A stretch of 64,000 nucleotides of DNA, from assembly GCA_004014935.1 (NCBI GenBank), contig CP025321.1, positions 2,480,001 through 2,544,000 of the forward strand, written 5' to 3'. This DNA comes from Saccharomycopsis malanga (Eukaryota; Ascomycota; Saccharomycetes; Ascoideales; Saccharomycopsidaceae). Numbering within the stretch: position 1 is the first letter of the stretch; each line of letters begins with the position of its first letter. Of this stretch, positions 19,516-30,000 are shown one piece after another. The translations under genes and the position numbers were made by a program. The notes under the pieces are model-generated. The model ran no database searches. It saw only the letters and a program-made list of their open reading frames with translations, and was not told the DNA's origin.

Positions 19516-19804
19516 TTACTAAACCATTTTTCATAATTATGCTCTCTATCAAAGTTATCACTGTATAAACATAATTATAATATTATTCTGTTTCAAACCC
19601 ATTATATAACAGTTGCGCTATGCTAAAAGGGCCTATCAAAGAAGCCAATATGGTTTGCTCAAAAACTCGTCAGTTTACTTACTAATCTACTTGAACATCC
19701 ATATTCTACTGTATAAGAGCCATGGTCACGTCATATATAAAGTCACATTTACAAAAAATTGCTTCTCTACATGTCTTATAGTCTCTTTTCAGTTTTTCAA
19801 CTTT

Positions 19805-19992
19805 ATTAGCCGTTGGGTTCAATGGCTAGTCGTCTGGAAAAAAGGAAAAAAGACCTAACAGGCTCAAGGATGATAATATTGTGAACAACAGGACATAGTT
19901 GGGCTTTTACCCAGTTCCTTTAGACATAGCGTGTACATACAAATTGATATTTAGCGGGCCCGAAATACAAGATATAAGTATTATTATCAATA
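19805..19992 (+). mobile_element. F1 short variant with likely target duplication
   Basis: Plus-strand copy with head (GCCGTTGGGTTCAATGGCTAG), TTGTGAACAACAGGACAT, distal body and a GGGCCCGAAATACAAGATATAAGTATTATTATC tail region. Flanked by a 9-bp repeat TTCAACTTT at 19796-19804 and 19993-20001. It lacks the B-box segment, like the copy at 7495. Confidence 0.7.
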
Positions 19993-20141
19993 TTCAACTT
20001 TTGAAATTCACTCGTTTAAACGTAGCGAATTGCCATGTTAGTCTAGTATAAACCGTTGTAATCTATTTATTACCCATGCAAATCTACAAATGCTCAAGAT
20101 AAACTATTCTGTATTACCAGTCATATATACCTCTGCCATAT

Positions 20142-22469
20142 TTAGCTACTCTTCTTTATCTTGGAAGAATTTTTCAATTTTTGTATTTTGGCGTGGTATT
20201 GTTTAGTTTCTTCGTCATCAGAGCCCATTTCTTCGTCTTGGTTGGTAATTCCAACTTCGACATCACTGTTACCGTATTCGTCATCAGCATGAGCATCAAT
20301 CTTGCCATTTATAGCAGGAACGCCGTCATCATCATCGTAGTCTTCTCCTTGGTCGCTAGCATCTATTTCCATATAATCTTGATGGTCTTGGTCTTCGTCA
20401 TCGCTAAAGTCTTCTTCTCCATCATCCATGAGATCAGCGTCATCTAACTGCTCGTTATACTCAACATCGCTTTCTTCCACATCTTCCTCTGGATATTCGT
20501 CATCACTGGCGTCATCGTAGCGTATAATTCCATCGGCTTTTTTCTTGTTCGACTTGCTTACGCCAGCATTAGGATTGATGAGGTCACGAAGCAACTCATT
20601 TTTGTAGTTAACCTTTTCAAACACCAAGTTTAGTTTATTCTGTAAAAGAAGAATCTTTGATAACTGAGCGGATTTCTTATTCAAGTTGATAAGCAAAAAG
20701 GACAAGTTTTTCAACAACTGTTTATTAGTGATATTGTTAGAATTCTTGTTGATCTCATTGATTTTCAAGTATGATCCATGGATGATCAACACCCATTTGA
20801 TCCAGTAGTTCAACTGGATTTGTTTCTGGTAGGACAAGGTAGGAGCTGAGATGGACGATACAAAGTTGTATTTTTCAGAAAGTTTGTCTAGCAATATGAT
20901 GGAGAGTTCGGAATTTAAGTTTTTGATTGTCTGCTGGATCACAGACTCATCTTTGGTGCTGAGCACAGTCTCGAGCAATGAGTGATCGTTAGACTTTAAT
21001 GCCTGGGTCAAAACTATGGTTAAAGAACCGGTGGTAGGTTTGACATATCTTGTGTGATCGATATCAAAAGAAGAAGAATCGTTACTTAATCCTTGATGTT
21101 TTTTGAGTATTTTAGAGTTCGGATTCAAAGAGCTTAATTTTTCTCCCAATGTTTCGTTGGGATCATCATCTAAAAAGGTTTCTTCTTCGTTCTGGTCTAT
21201 TTTGATTTTTGCCGCAAAATCCTCGTCTTCGTCGAGGTCTCTGTAGTTGTCACCCACCGTTAGAAACACATTGCTTTCATTATACAAGTTGCTGGCAGCA
21301 ACATCATGGCTGTAGGTGGAATGCTGGACTTGTCTCTGTAGAGGTTTTGGTTTGATTAAAACCAATTCCTTCTCCAAACTGAAAGTTGCGCTGTGCAGGT
21401 TCCACCAATTGATATAATCAAAGTATGGAATTGTGGCATTCTCGAACCAAGCTACAAGTATCTGGTTGTCAGAAACAAAAGAGCCTAGAACAGGGAGCGG
21501 TTCTTTGATACTGTCAGTTTCAGGTCTCACTAGTTTTATTTGGCAAGTGGAGGTTTTCGACAAGTTTCCGTGCGACTGTCTTTTCTTTCTTCTGGTGGTG
21601 CCGTCATGGATTCCAAAACTTGTTCTAGAGCTAACCACCAACTCAAGTGGGTTGTAGAAAGCTTCACACACGCCATCCTCTGTGACTGCGGTCAAAACTT
21701 TAGAATTGCCCAGAGAACCAAACGAAATGGACTCCACATTCGCTTGCGTGACCAACACCTGGATAGGCTTGAATTTGCTGCTGATGTCGTATGCATTTAT
21801 GAACCGGTCAGCAGTGGCAGACGTGAGTAACACATTCTTGTCCTCTACAAGCAAAAGCTGGTTTATAGGAGTGATATGGTTGGATATCTCATGCACTATG
21901 GCCCTGCTTTTTAGATTGTATATATACACCTTATGGGATGAAGCTATCAAGTGTGGAACACCGTTGTAACTGAACAGTTTTATGAGTTTCAAACATTCGT
22001 CATTGGTTGAAGACGACCCTGAGATTGAGTTTTTCAAAATGTTCTGGATAGTGATGTTTTTCTTGAACGTGGCCAAACTCCATTCCGCAACGTTGTTGGA
22101 GCTGTCAACTGACCATATAGTTTCTGACTCTTCCGAATAGTGCACCCCAACTATAGAATTGCCATATAACTCGTCATATAACGTATCGATCAATGCATTG
22201 TTGGAAGGTGAATAAAGAAGAATCTTGCCGTCGCTCGTGCCTACAATAAGCATCAAACTATCCAAGCTCTGCCCCTGCGATGCCGCAAGACTGCCCCACA
22301 CCAACGCGGTCACACTCACACCCTTATCTAGCACAAAACTGGTCGCCAAGCCAGAACTGGCCGAACTTTTCACCGACTGAACTTGCACCTTGTGAGAACT
22401 CAACGACACCACTGCCGTGGCCAATAGTGACCCTGAGGGATCAAACACCGCTTGAACCCCAACACTCAT
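20142..22469 (-). CDS. UTP5: U3 snoRNP (t-UTP) protein Utp5
   Basis: 775 aa, taking the ATG at 22469 (the open frame extends four codons upstream to a TTG). The N-terminal WD40-type propeller starts VQAVFDPSGSLLATA, as in S. cerevisiae Utp5. A C-terminal Utp12-type helical domain carries TIVLTQALKSNDHSLLETVL, closely matching Utp5, then WIKWVLIIHGSYL. The last 120 residues are extremely acidic (runs of D and E), then lysine-rich. Utp5 is part of the t-UTP/UtpA subcomplex that binds nascent 35S pre-rRNA in the nucleolus and is needed for rDNA transcription and 18S processing. At 775 aa it is longer than the S. cerevisiae protein (about 640), largely from the acidic tail and linkers. It is divergent from NCB2, 338 bp away. 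Confidence 0.92.
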   Translation of the reverse strand: MSVGVQAVFDPSGSLLATAVVSLSSHKVQVQSVKSSASSGLATSFVLDKGVSVTALVWGSLAASQGQSLDSLMLIVGTSDGKILLYSPSNNALIDTLYDELYGNSIVGVHYSEESETIWSVDSSNNVAEWSLATFKKNITIQNILKNSISGSSSTNDECLKLIKLFSYNGVPHLIASSHKVYIYNLKSRAIVHEISNHITPINQLLLVEDKNVLLTSATADRFINAYDISSKFKPIQVLVTQANVESISFGSLGNSKVLTAVTEDGVCEAFYNPLELVVSSRTSFGIHDGTTRRKKRQSHGNLSKTSTCQIKLVRPETDSIKEPLPVLGSFVSDNQILVAWFENATIPYFDYINWWNLHSATFSLEKELVLIKPKPLQRQVQHSTYSHDVAASNLYNESNVFLTVGDNYRDLDEDEDFAAKIKIDQNEEETFLDDDPNETLGEKLSSLNPNSKILKKHQGLSNDSSSFDIDHTRYVKPTTGSLTIVLTQALKSNDHSLLETVLSTKDESVIQQTIKNLNSELSIILLDKLSEKYNFVSSISAPTLSYQKQIQLNYWIKWVLIIHGSYLKINEINKNSNNITNKQLLKNLSFLLINLNKKSAQLSKILLLQNKLNLVFEKVNYKNELLRDLINPNAGVSKSNKKKADGIIRYDDASDDEYPEEDVEESDVEYNEQLDDADLMDDGEEDFSDDEDQDHQDYMEIDASDQGEDYDDDDGVPAINGKIDAHADDEYGNSDVEVGITNQDEEMGSDDEETKQYHAKIQKLKNSSKIKKSS

Positions 22470-22807
22470 CCCGTAATACAAAAACTTTATACAATATCAA
22501 CGGCCTACAAATCAGCTTTATACACTCTATTCTTACTATACATACTATACTATATCATCATCTCTCTCTATAAAAATTTTTTTTTTTCACCTCTTCTCCC
22601 CATCGCCCATAACCACATGCGCCAGACTGCATAAAGCAGCTGAGATGCACGTCGGCGCTCAGTGTTTTACCCTCCTGCAACTCAGGCGGCTGCGACGACG
22701 AAAAACTATAAAAGCGGGTGCATCTCATCGTAAGGCCAAGTTGGAAAGGGCCAAAGTAAGAAGAATACAGGATGAGGAGATGGCAAAGGTGATTTGTCAT
22801 TGTTATA
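22470..22807. promoter_or_regulatory. UTP5-NCB2 divergent promoter
   Basis: 338-bp intergenic region between two divergent starts. It has a T-tract at about 22576-22589 and a TATAAA at 22708, about 100 bp upstream of NCB2. Confidence 0.5.
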
Positions 22808-23358
22808 ATGTCGGATTTCAATAGTGGGTTGAGCGAGGATCTCTCGCTTCCTAAAGGTATGTGTGATATCATAGTCGCGTATAATGTAGTGTTCAGTGAC
22901 TAATTTTGGAAACAGCAACAGTCCAGAAAATAATCAGCGAGATCTTGCCAAGTGATTTGGCTTTTTCCAAGGATGCTCGCCAGGTGCTTATAGAATGTTG
23001 CATTGAGTTTATTATGATACTAGCGACGGAGTCCAATGACATTGCAGAGAAAGAAGCCAAGAAAACCATTTCGAGCGATCATGTTATGAAAGCTCTAGCA
23101 GAATTGGGATATGATGACTATATTGAGCCTATAAAAAGCCTTTTGAACCAGCATAAAGAAAGCGTAAAGGGCAGAGAGAAGAAAAACTCCAAATTCCAAA
23201 ATTCTGGTCTTACTGAGGAAGAACTCTTAAAAAAACAAGAAGAACTTTTCAGATTATCTAGAAACAGATTACACAGCACTGGAGGCCAGTCTTCTCCTAC
23301 ATCTGCCACTAATCCTGTCAAGTCTGAGAACCTTGATGGCACAGTAAAGCAAGAATAG
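22808..23358 (+). CDS. NCB2: Negative cofactor 2 beta (Dr1)
   Basis: 163 aa from two exons, 22808-22856 and 22916-23358. The 59-nt intron has donor GTATGT, branch GACTAAT and acceptor ACAG; the join restores the codon for Ala after MSDFNSGLSEDLSLPK. The histone-fold domain follows: TVQKIISEILPSDLAFSKDA, then LIECCIEFIMILATESNDIAEKE and ISSDHVMKALAELGY. This is the Dr1/NC2-beta pattern. With NC2-alpha (Bur6) it clamps TBP on promoter DNA and blocks TFIIA/TFIIB entry, repressing TATA promoters. The C-terminal third is a charged, low-complexity tail. Without the intron the frame begins only at a TTG inside the intron, so splicing is needed. Confidence 0.95.
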
Positions 23359-23575
23359 TGGGTACAATTTGTTAATCTTTACCATTTTTCTAATTTTTTT
23401 TTTTTTTCATTTTTAACTTTTATTTTTTCAACATTTTCTGTTTCCTGTACTATTCTTCATGTTTGGTGTTTATTTTTCACGACTACTTTATGTTTTATTA
23501 GTTTATTTTGTCTTCTGTCAATGTAAATTATGGATTTGCTACTTGTTTTATTTGTAGGGTACGGGCTCTTTAAAA

Positions 23576-23800
23576 ATATCATATATTTCGAGCCCAGCAC
23601 ATGTCAGTTTCTTATATACTCGCCATGTCTAAAGGGACTTGGTAAAACCCAATCATGTCCTGTTGATCATAATAGACTCATTTAATTGGAAATTAAGCCC
23701 TAAACTTCAGTCTGGGTCATGTTCCAGACAGTTGCATTGTGAAGTCACATTCAGCATCGTAAAAACAGCGAGAAAATTCGTTTATAGCTTGAATAAAGAT
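23576..23800 (-). mobile_element. F1b element next to F2 copy c
   Basis: Typical F1 3' end and body (CATATATTTCGAGCCCAGC, TGTCTAAAGGGACTTGGTAA, CAGACAGTTGCATTG, CATTCAGCATCGTAAAAACAGCG) with the non-tRNA 5' variant. Directly joined on the right to the 3' end of F2 copy c, the same arrangement as at 51916-53285. Confidence 0.7.
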
Positions 23801-24955
23801 TAATAATGTTTAGTATATTTCAAGCCTAGTGTTGTCATTTTTATCCAATTAACAAACGCTTCTCCGTTCAATACATTTGACATATCGTTACATTGAAAAC
23901 TAAAACTTACCTCACAACATTTGGTAAAAAAACAGCCATCATACAACTTCTATAAGAGTGTAATAACGGAAGGCAGAACCTGGAACAGCGAAAAAACAAA
24001 AAATTAAAGTCAAAGTAACATTAAACCATTCGCAACTTTAACGTGAATAGGTATAAAAGTTTCTTCAATACGGACTTCCGTAAGCAAAGGTATAAAGCTT
24101 CTTAACAAGCACATTACGCTTTACCGAGCCCTATAAAATATTCAATGTAAACAGGAAGTTGAAATACGTTATTTTGACAATATATAATGATTATTATCGG
24201 ATACAAGTTCCCCTGAGAACCTATAAAAAACAGTTCTTTTTCAGCTCTTGAGACATTTGTCACTTTGGAATAAAAACTCATCCCAGTCTTGGAGGAGTCG
24301 CAAATAATAATGTAATCACGTCAAGAAATAAAGGGATTTTCTTTGAGGGCTGAAAAATATAATTGTTAGCAAATTATGTCTTGTTTTCGACAAAATTATA
24401 CTTTCTCATTTTGAAATATTACTTTAAATACCAAATACCAAAACAATGTACATGGTGTTAAACTTTAGATTTTAAAGAATATAGAAATTTAATTTTTGTA
24501 TGATTTGGGTTGCTATAAAGACTCTAGAATATGACTTGAAAGAATCAACTTTTTGTCAAAATTGACAAAATTCCGTTTTATCAAATATCTCTGCGAAACT
24601 TTTTTAATTTTTGATATAAAAAACACTAAAATATAGTTAAAAAATTTCAGGATGCCGTGAATGTTTTTTCAAATCAAAATAGCTTATATACCATAGATTT
24701 AAATCAATGAAACGTTTGATGAATATTTCAAAACGTCAAGAGCGCGAATCGAGTCCTAAAACCCCAAGTGAGGAACGCCACACTTGTTTTGCGTGGCGCA
24801 TGGTGGCGCATTATGGTTCAACCAACTTGGCCACCTGGCAATAGTAAGGCGTACAGACATATTTTGGTTAAAAAGAGGGATTATCTTTACTTTGAGAGTA
24901 GATTTTGGCTATTATTAAGCCCATTTTTTGCAAAGTGTACAAGCAGAAATAGAAG
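23801..24955 (-). mobile_element. F2 retroposon-like repeat, copy c (longest)
   Basis: About 1.15 kb, minus strand. The 5' end (right) holds AAAGTGTACAAGCAG; the tRNA-like segment lies at about 24735-24845 (A-box complement CCAACTTGGCCA, B-box-like CGAATCGAG), followed by the AT-rich body. The 3' end reads, on the minus strand, AGGCTTGAAATATACTAAAC then ATTATT, matching the F1 3' terminus. No ORF above about 80 codons. Confidence 0.75.
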
Positions 24956-24964
24956 GGTTCATGT

Positions 24965-25038
24965 TGGGAAGGCGTTCCTGTTAGGTATTTGTTCTCTTTT
25001 CCGAGAGCATTAACCATTGAGCCATCCGGCCCAGTGGC
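24965..25038 (-). mobile_element. F1 head fragment fused to F2 copy c
   Basis: Minus strand: GCCACTGGGCCGGATGGCTC, AATGGTTAATGCTCTCGG, CCTAACAGGAACGCC, i.e. F1 head without B box or body. It stands immediately 5' of F2 copy c in the same orientation. Confidence 0.65.
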
Positions 25039-25128
25039 ACCTTTCTTTAACGTGTGATTAAAATAAACAGAATAGGTAGAAATGACATTTGATCTGGTTG
25101 AAGACGTTCTGGAGACTGCAGATCAAGA

Positions 25129-26445
25129 ATGGCATTCAAAGGGAGCAGTTTGGTGTTTAAGATAGCCAACTGGGTGGTTCCAGTAAGTTGATTGATATTG
25201 TCTTAGGGAAAGTTAGTACTGACAAGTTAGGCATTGTATGCAGTATTGATGTCGGTATGCATACGCATAAACTTTGCATACATTATTAGCAAGATCAAGC
25301 TATATGGGTTTGAATATTGGATAATATATGTGTTGATAATAACGAATGGGCTAAGTTTTCTACTCTCGACGTTTGTTTCTGCTAGTTTTGAGTCGAAACG
25401 GCAGCCGTTCAAAGCGAACAATATCCTATATTTCAACGGAAATAAATGCAAAACATGCGGTACTGTAAAACTCCCCAGATCCAAACATTGCTCAATATGT
25501 AATAGATGTGTATTGCTATATGACCACCATTGTATTTGGCTCAATAACTGTGTGGGATATTCCAATTTGAAATGGTTCTTGATGTTTTTGGTATCCATGC
25601 TTGCAATCTTTGCATACGGATTTATCCTAAATATCCGATTTATGATCCTATATTGGGACATGAAAACCCTAAGAAACAGCTTTTCGCTTCGTAATATAAA
25701 CAGCTTGAAATCGTTTGATTTGAAAGCCATTGTCAAGAACTACATGTTGATTTATTACAACTTTTGGCGCTTGATATTGACAGCCCTTCAAAGTGGTACC
25801 AAACCGGTTAGTTCCAGCCACAGCTCAGAGCAGCTTGCTTTGAAGTTTTCCCTTATTTTCCTTGTCCTCACAGTCTTGTTTGGCGCCATAGTCTTGGTGT
25901 TTGCCCACGGAATTGTCCAGAATATTGGCTATCTTGGAATGACCGAAAGTGAAAAACACAAGTGGCAAACAATCCAAGACATGGTGGCTTATCACTATCT
26001 TTACAAGTACTATCTTGATGAGACGGACGCTCGTGAGTTCCACAATGAATTATTGCATGACAATGAGACGAATAAAGACTTTATATATTTGGCAAAGTAC
26101 TTTTATCATTCTACAAAAAGCCCTAGTGAGAGTCCACGAGAAACACCAACATATACAAACTGCCTAGACGTCTTGAGACTCCAGATATTTGGCAAAGCTC
26201 AGCATAAAGACAGTGGAAACGATGCCAAAGAAGAAACACATACAGATGGCAAAAAAGAGCAGAGAGATATCTGTTCTAAACCAACAAAAATAGTCAAATA
26301 CTTCACCTTGAACGCCTATGATGAAAAAGAGGTCTTCATTACGTTGGAAAATAGAAACAGACTCAAAAGGGTGGCCTCCGTTGATGAGATTGACAACATC
26401 TACGATTCCGAGTCTTTTTTGGCAAATTTGTCCATTATTGTTTGA
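25129..26445 (+). CDS. SWF1: DHHC palmitoyltransferase Swf1
   Basis: About 422 aa from two exons, 25129-25182 (MAFKGSSLVFKIANWVVP) and 25231-26445. The 48-nt intron has donor GTAAGT, branch TACTGAC and acceptor GTTAG, and frames match. The cysteine-rich domain CKTCGTVKLPRSKHCSICNRC leads to DHHC at residues 116-119, then IWLNNCVG. There are transmembrane segments before and after, and a C-terminal FLANL motif following NIYDSESF that is shared with S. cerevisiae Swf1. Swf1 palmitoylates cysteines next to transmembrane segments of SNAREs such as Tlg1 at the ER/Golgi. If splicing is ignored, the next ATG is at 25249 and the first membrane segment is lost. A 28-codon frame (25082-25165) overlaps the start out of frame. 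Confidence 0.9.
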
Positions 26446-26458
26446 AATATACTCTATA

Positions 26459-26560
26459 AGCCCGATGGCTCAGTGGCTGCTGCTGTCCAAGAAGAGAAAA
26501 GGCCTGGCTGCATCGTCCAGTACTCTCGAAAATGAGAAAACAGGCTCGTATTATATGATA
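26459..26560 (+). mobile_element. F1 head fragment in the SWF1 3' region
   Basis: GCCCGATGGCTCAGTGGC (A-box-like) followed by AAGAAGAGAAAAGGCCTGG, starting 14 bp after the SWF1 stop. The body is absent. Part of the SWF1 3' UTR may therefore derive from the element. Confidence 0.55.
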
Positions 26561-27065
26561 CATACACATATATTGTATCTAGTGGTGTTGAATCTACAAT
26601 GTTTGTGAGTGGCTTGCTTGTAAAATGAGTATATATCCATGAAAAACAGCCCCGATTACTGAACATGGAAACTGTCTAGAGTATTTCCTGGAGATTGCAA
26701 ATAGTATTTAAACATTTTTATAGACAATGTTGCGCTTTAGTAGCATAAAATGGGCACTGAAATACCAATACGTAAAATCAACCAAACCTTGGCCATCTTT
26801 TGAAAATAAAAGTTTTAATTAACTGCTGTTTTGACAGCCAAAAACACATTTTATCAACTCGTCTTTAAATAAGGTTTGCTGCAAACGCATAATCATGCAT
26901 TCTCATGCATGCATACGCACGCACGCGCGTCCCAGGGCGGAAGGGTGTACGTTTACGTTAAGATTTTCAAGAGAGGATGAAATGTTAATAGTGAAGAAAA
27001 TGTGATCAAACATGGTGTAAAGTTACACAAGCGAGTTTTGAGCAGCGGGAAGATAGAGTGGCAAT
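26561..27065. other. Intergenic SWF1-UPF1-like region
   Basis: No gene seen. A GCATG/CACGCACGCGCG-rich cluster at 26887-26930 lies about 150 bp before the helicase start and may be its upstream control region. Confidence 0.45.
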
Positions 27066-30000
27066 ATGGATCCGTCAATAAACTTTATTCCAAAGCTGTT
27101 TTCGAAAAGGTTATCGAGACACAGCCATATAAGTCCGATTAATGACAAGTCGGTGGAGAAGAAGAATACAGTAGAAGAGAAGGTGCAAGAATGTGATGAT
27201 CTGGGTGGTAGAATAGCCGAGAGATGCTTGTATTGCCAAGAAAGTGATGTAGATTGCTTGGCCAAGTGTGCTAGTTGTGGAAATGTGTTTTGCAACTCGG
27301 GGATCAAAGATTCAAGTCATATATATGTCCATTCTAAGTTTTCGAGCCATAAATCGTTCAAACTATTGAATTATGAGCAAGCAGTGGATAAAATGGATGG
27401 AAATGAGCAAGCAGTGGATAAAATGGATGAAGAGGTTGAGAATTGTCAAGAACAAATAGCAAATATAAAGCTAAAAAACCCGTTTAATGAGACTCCCATA
27501 GAATGCGCACACTGTCATAATCTGAACTTGTACCAACTCTCGTTTATTTTGGTGAACAACCTTACCAAAGAGTTGGTCAACTTGAAGAGCGACTATTCCC
27601 AGGTGGACAGTTTGTCCAACACGGACAAGAAGCTCGTATTCTTTTGTACTGGTCGTAATATTGTGGGAACTGGTATTTCCGCTTCAAAGAGCCAATTATG
27701 TTTCAGTGAATTGCAAAACAGCCTATTTGGAGGTCTCGATGTCGAGGATGATTTCATCAAACCCCTAATGAATCGGTATGATGTCTCCAACAAGTTTGGG
27801 TTCAAAAAGTTTTTTATCAACCGGTTGGTGTTGAAAGACCATTCCGACAAAAACACCATGTTGCTATACAACCAGCTAAGCTTGTGCCATATCTATACTA
27901 TAGAAAGCAGCCGGTTGAAGGCGCTAAGGAAAGAAAAGTTGAAGAAAAACGACATTTACAATTTTATAGACGAAAATAATGAGTATCAATTTTTCGATAG
28001 CGAAGAGGAAGCAGAAGAAGAAGAGGAAGCAAAAGAAGAAGAAGAAAAGGAAGAAAAGAGATTGGAACCGTTACATAAAACGTTTACCTCGCCCTTGCTA
28101 CAACAGGAGAACCAACTTATACAGACCAAAACGACAGCATTGAAGAAAATCACCAAAACCCAATTGAATAAAACGTCTGTTTATGAGTCTTTCAAAGAAT
28201 TTGCTGCCCACAACTTGAACTTGCTATACAATGAGCAATATGCGATGCTATCTTTATCGTCAACGTCCCAGAAACTCTCCAACAACATGGTTTTTGTTCC
28301 ATACAAAAAGATGTCATTTGAGGACGAGTTTTGCGCGACTTTGAGATTGAACACAAACTACAGCTTGCCGGTGTTGAAGGTGGGCCAGATATTAGGATTG
28401 AAGCACTGTAAAAGCGGCCAGATTGCGTTTGGAGCCATCACTCAAGTCCCCACCAATTCGTTCAATCCAGAGTTGAGAATAAAAATGCTCAAATTTGAAT
28501 CCAGTTTGTTTGTTCCAGGCTTGGACAATACGGATAATCATACAATTGCAGCCCGCAGCATCACAGACTATAGAGAATATAACGTGTTGCCGTTTGATTT
28601 GGTGCTATCTCGTGTCATAGGAGTGATATATGGAATATTGGCACAGGAACTTAAGCTCGAGGACTTTCTTATGAACATTATCCTCGGCAAACACTTTGAG
28701 AACTTTGAGTTCAGCTTGTCGTCGTTCAAAAGCAAAAACTTGTACAACCCAAACTTCAATCTATCCCAAAGAAGAGCCATAGATAACCTTGATTCCAACA
28801 AGGTTGTGATGGTCAAAGGCCAGGTAGGCACCGGGAAAACCCTTGTGAGCTCTGCCATCATCAGAAATCTTATCCAGAAAGACATGAAGCCTGTTCTTGT
28901 TTGCTCAGGGGCAAATTCGACCGTTGACAATCTTTGCGAAAGGTTCTACGCCGACCATGTGGCACGAAATGTAGAGGAAGAGGACGATATTTTGATTTCT
29001 CGGTTGATTACTCCATTGAAAGAAAACTTGTACAATATAAATCACAAAATAGGCCATTTATGCTTCCATAACTTTATACTTTCAAACGCTCCTGAGGAAT
29101 TGATCAATTTGTCCATCAAAAACAAAACTAACCCCAACAGTTTGTCTCCCAAGAATTTGAGCAGACTTGACAAGTTCTATAGAGACTTTTTCCAGCAACA
29201 AGACGTAGTTTTCACCACTTGCTATAACGCCAACGACCCAAAGTTGAAAGATGTAAAGTTCAAAAGTATCATAGTCGATGATTGTTCCACCACCATGAAC
29301 CTTCTCACCTTGATTCCTCTTTCCAAAAACTGCGAAAAATTGGTCTTGATAGGCGATGACAAACAATTGAGCCCTTATATCCATGATTCCTCTCAGCTGG
29401 GCAACCCTTTGAAACAGTCCCTCTTCCAAAGAGTCCTACGAAACCGTCTAGTGACCCCCATCGTATTGACAGAACAGTACCGGATGGGCCATAGGCTTGG
29501 GGAGTTTCCCAACCATTTCTTTTACAATAACCAGATGATAAATGGAATAGTCAACGAGTCTAGAAGATCTAATAGGATTTCCCGCCTGGAACCCAAGTTC
29601 CCCTGGCCTAATCCTAAACTCCCTATAATGTTCTGGGACCAACGGGCCAATCCGAATTACAAAGAAAACGAAATTAAATACCATAAGAAAATCAGTAACA
29701 TTGAAAACTTTTTCATAAATCAGAAAACTTTCCAGAATTACACCGAAGGAAAAAAAATTATCCAAATCATAAAAACCTTACATTTTGAAAACCATGTCAG
29801 CTTCAAAGACATAGGAATCATCACCCCCTATGTGGGCCAACGTGTCTTGTTGACTCAGATGATCAATGACGAGTTTGCAAATTACCAAGAAAATAAAAAA
29901 ACCAAACGTCAAAGCGTCCATCGGCGTAATGCTAGCATGGGCTCAAATTTCCAACTATTATCTAACCATTCGAATGATTTTTTATTTGAAAATCACGATC

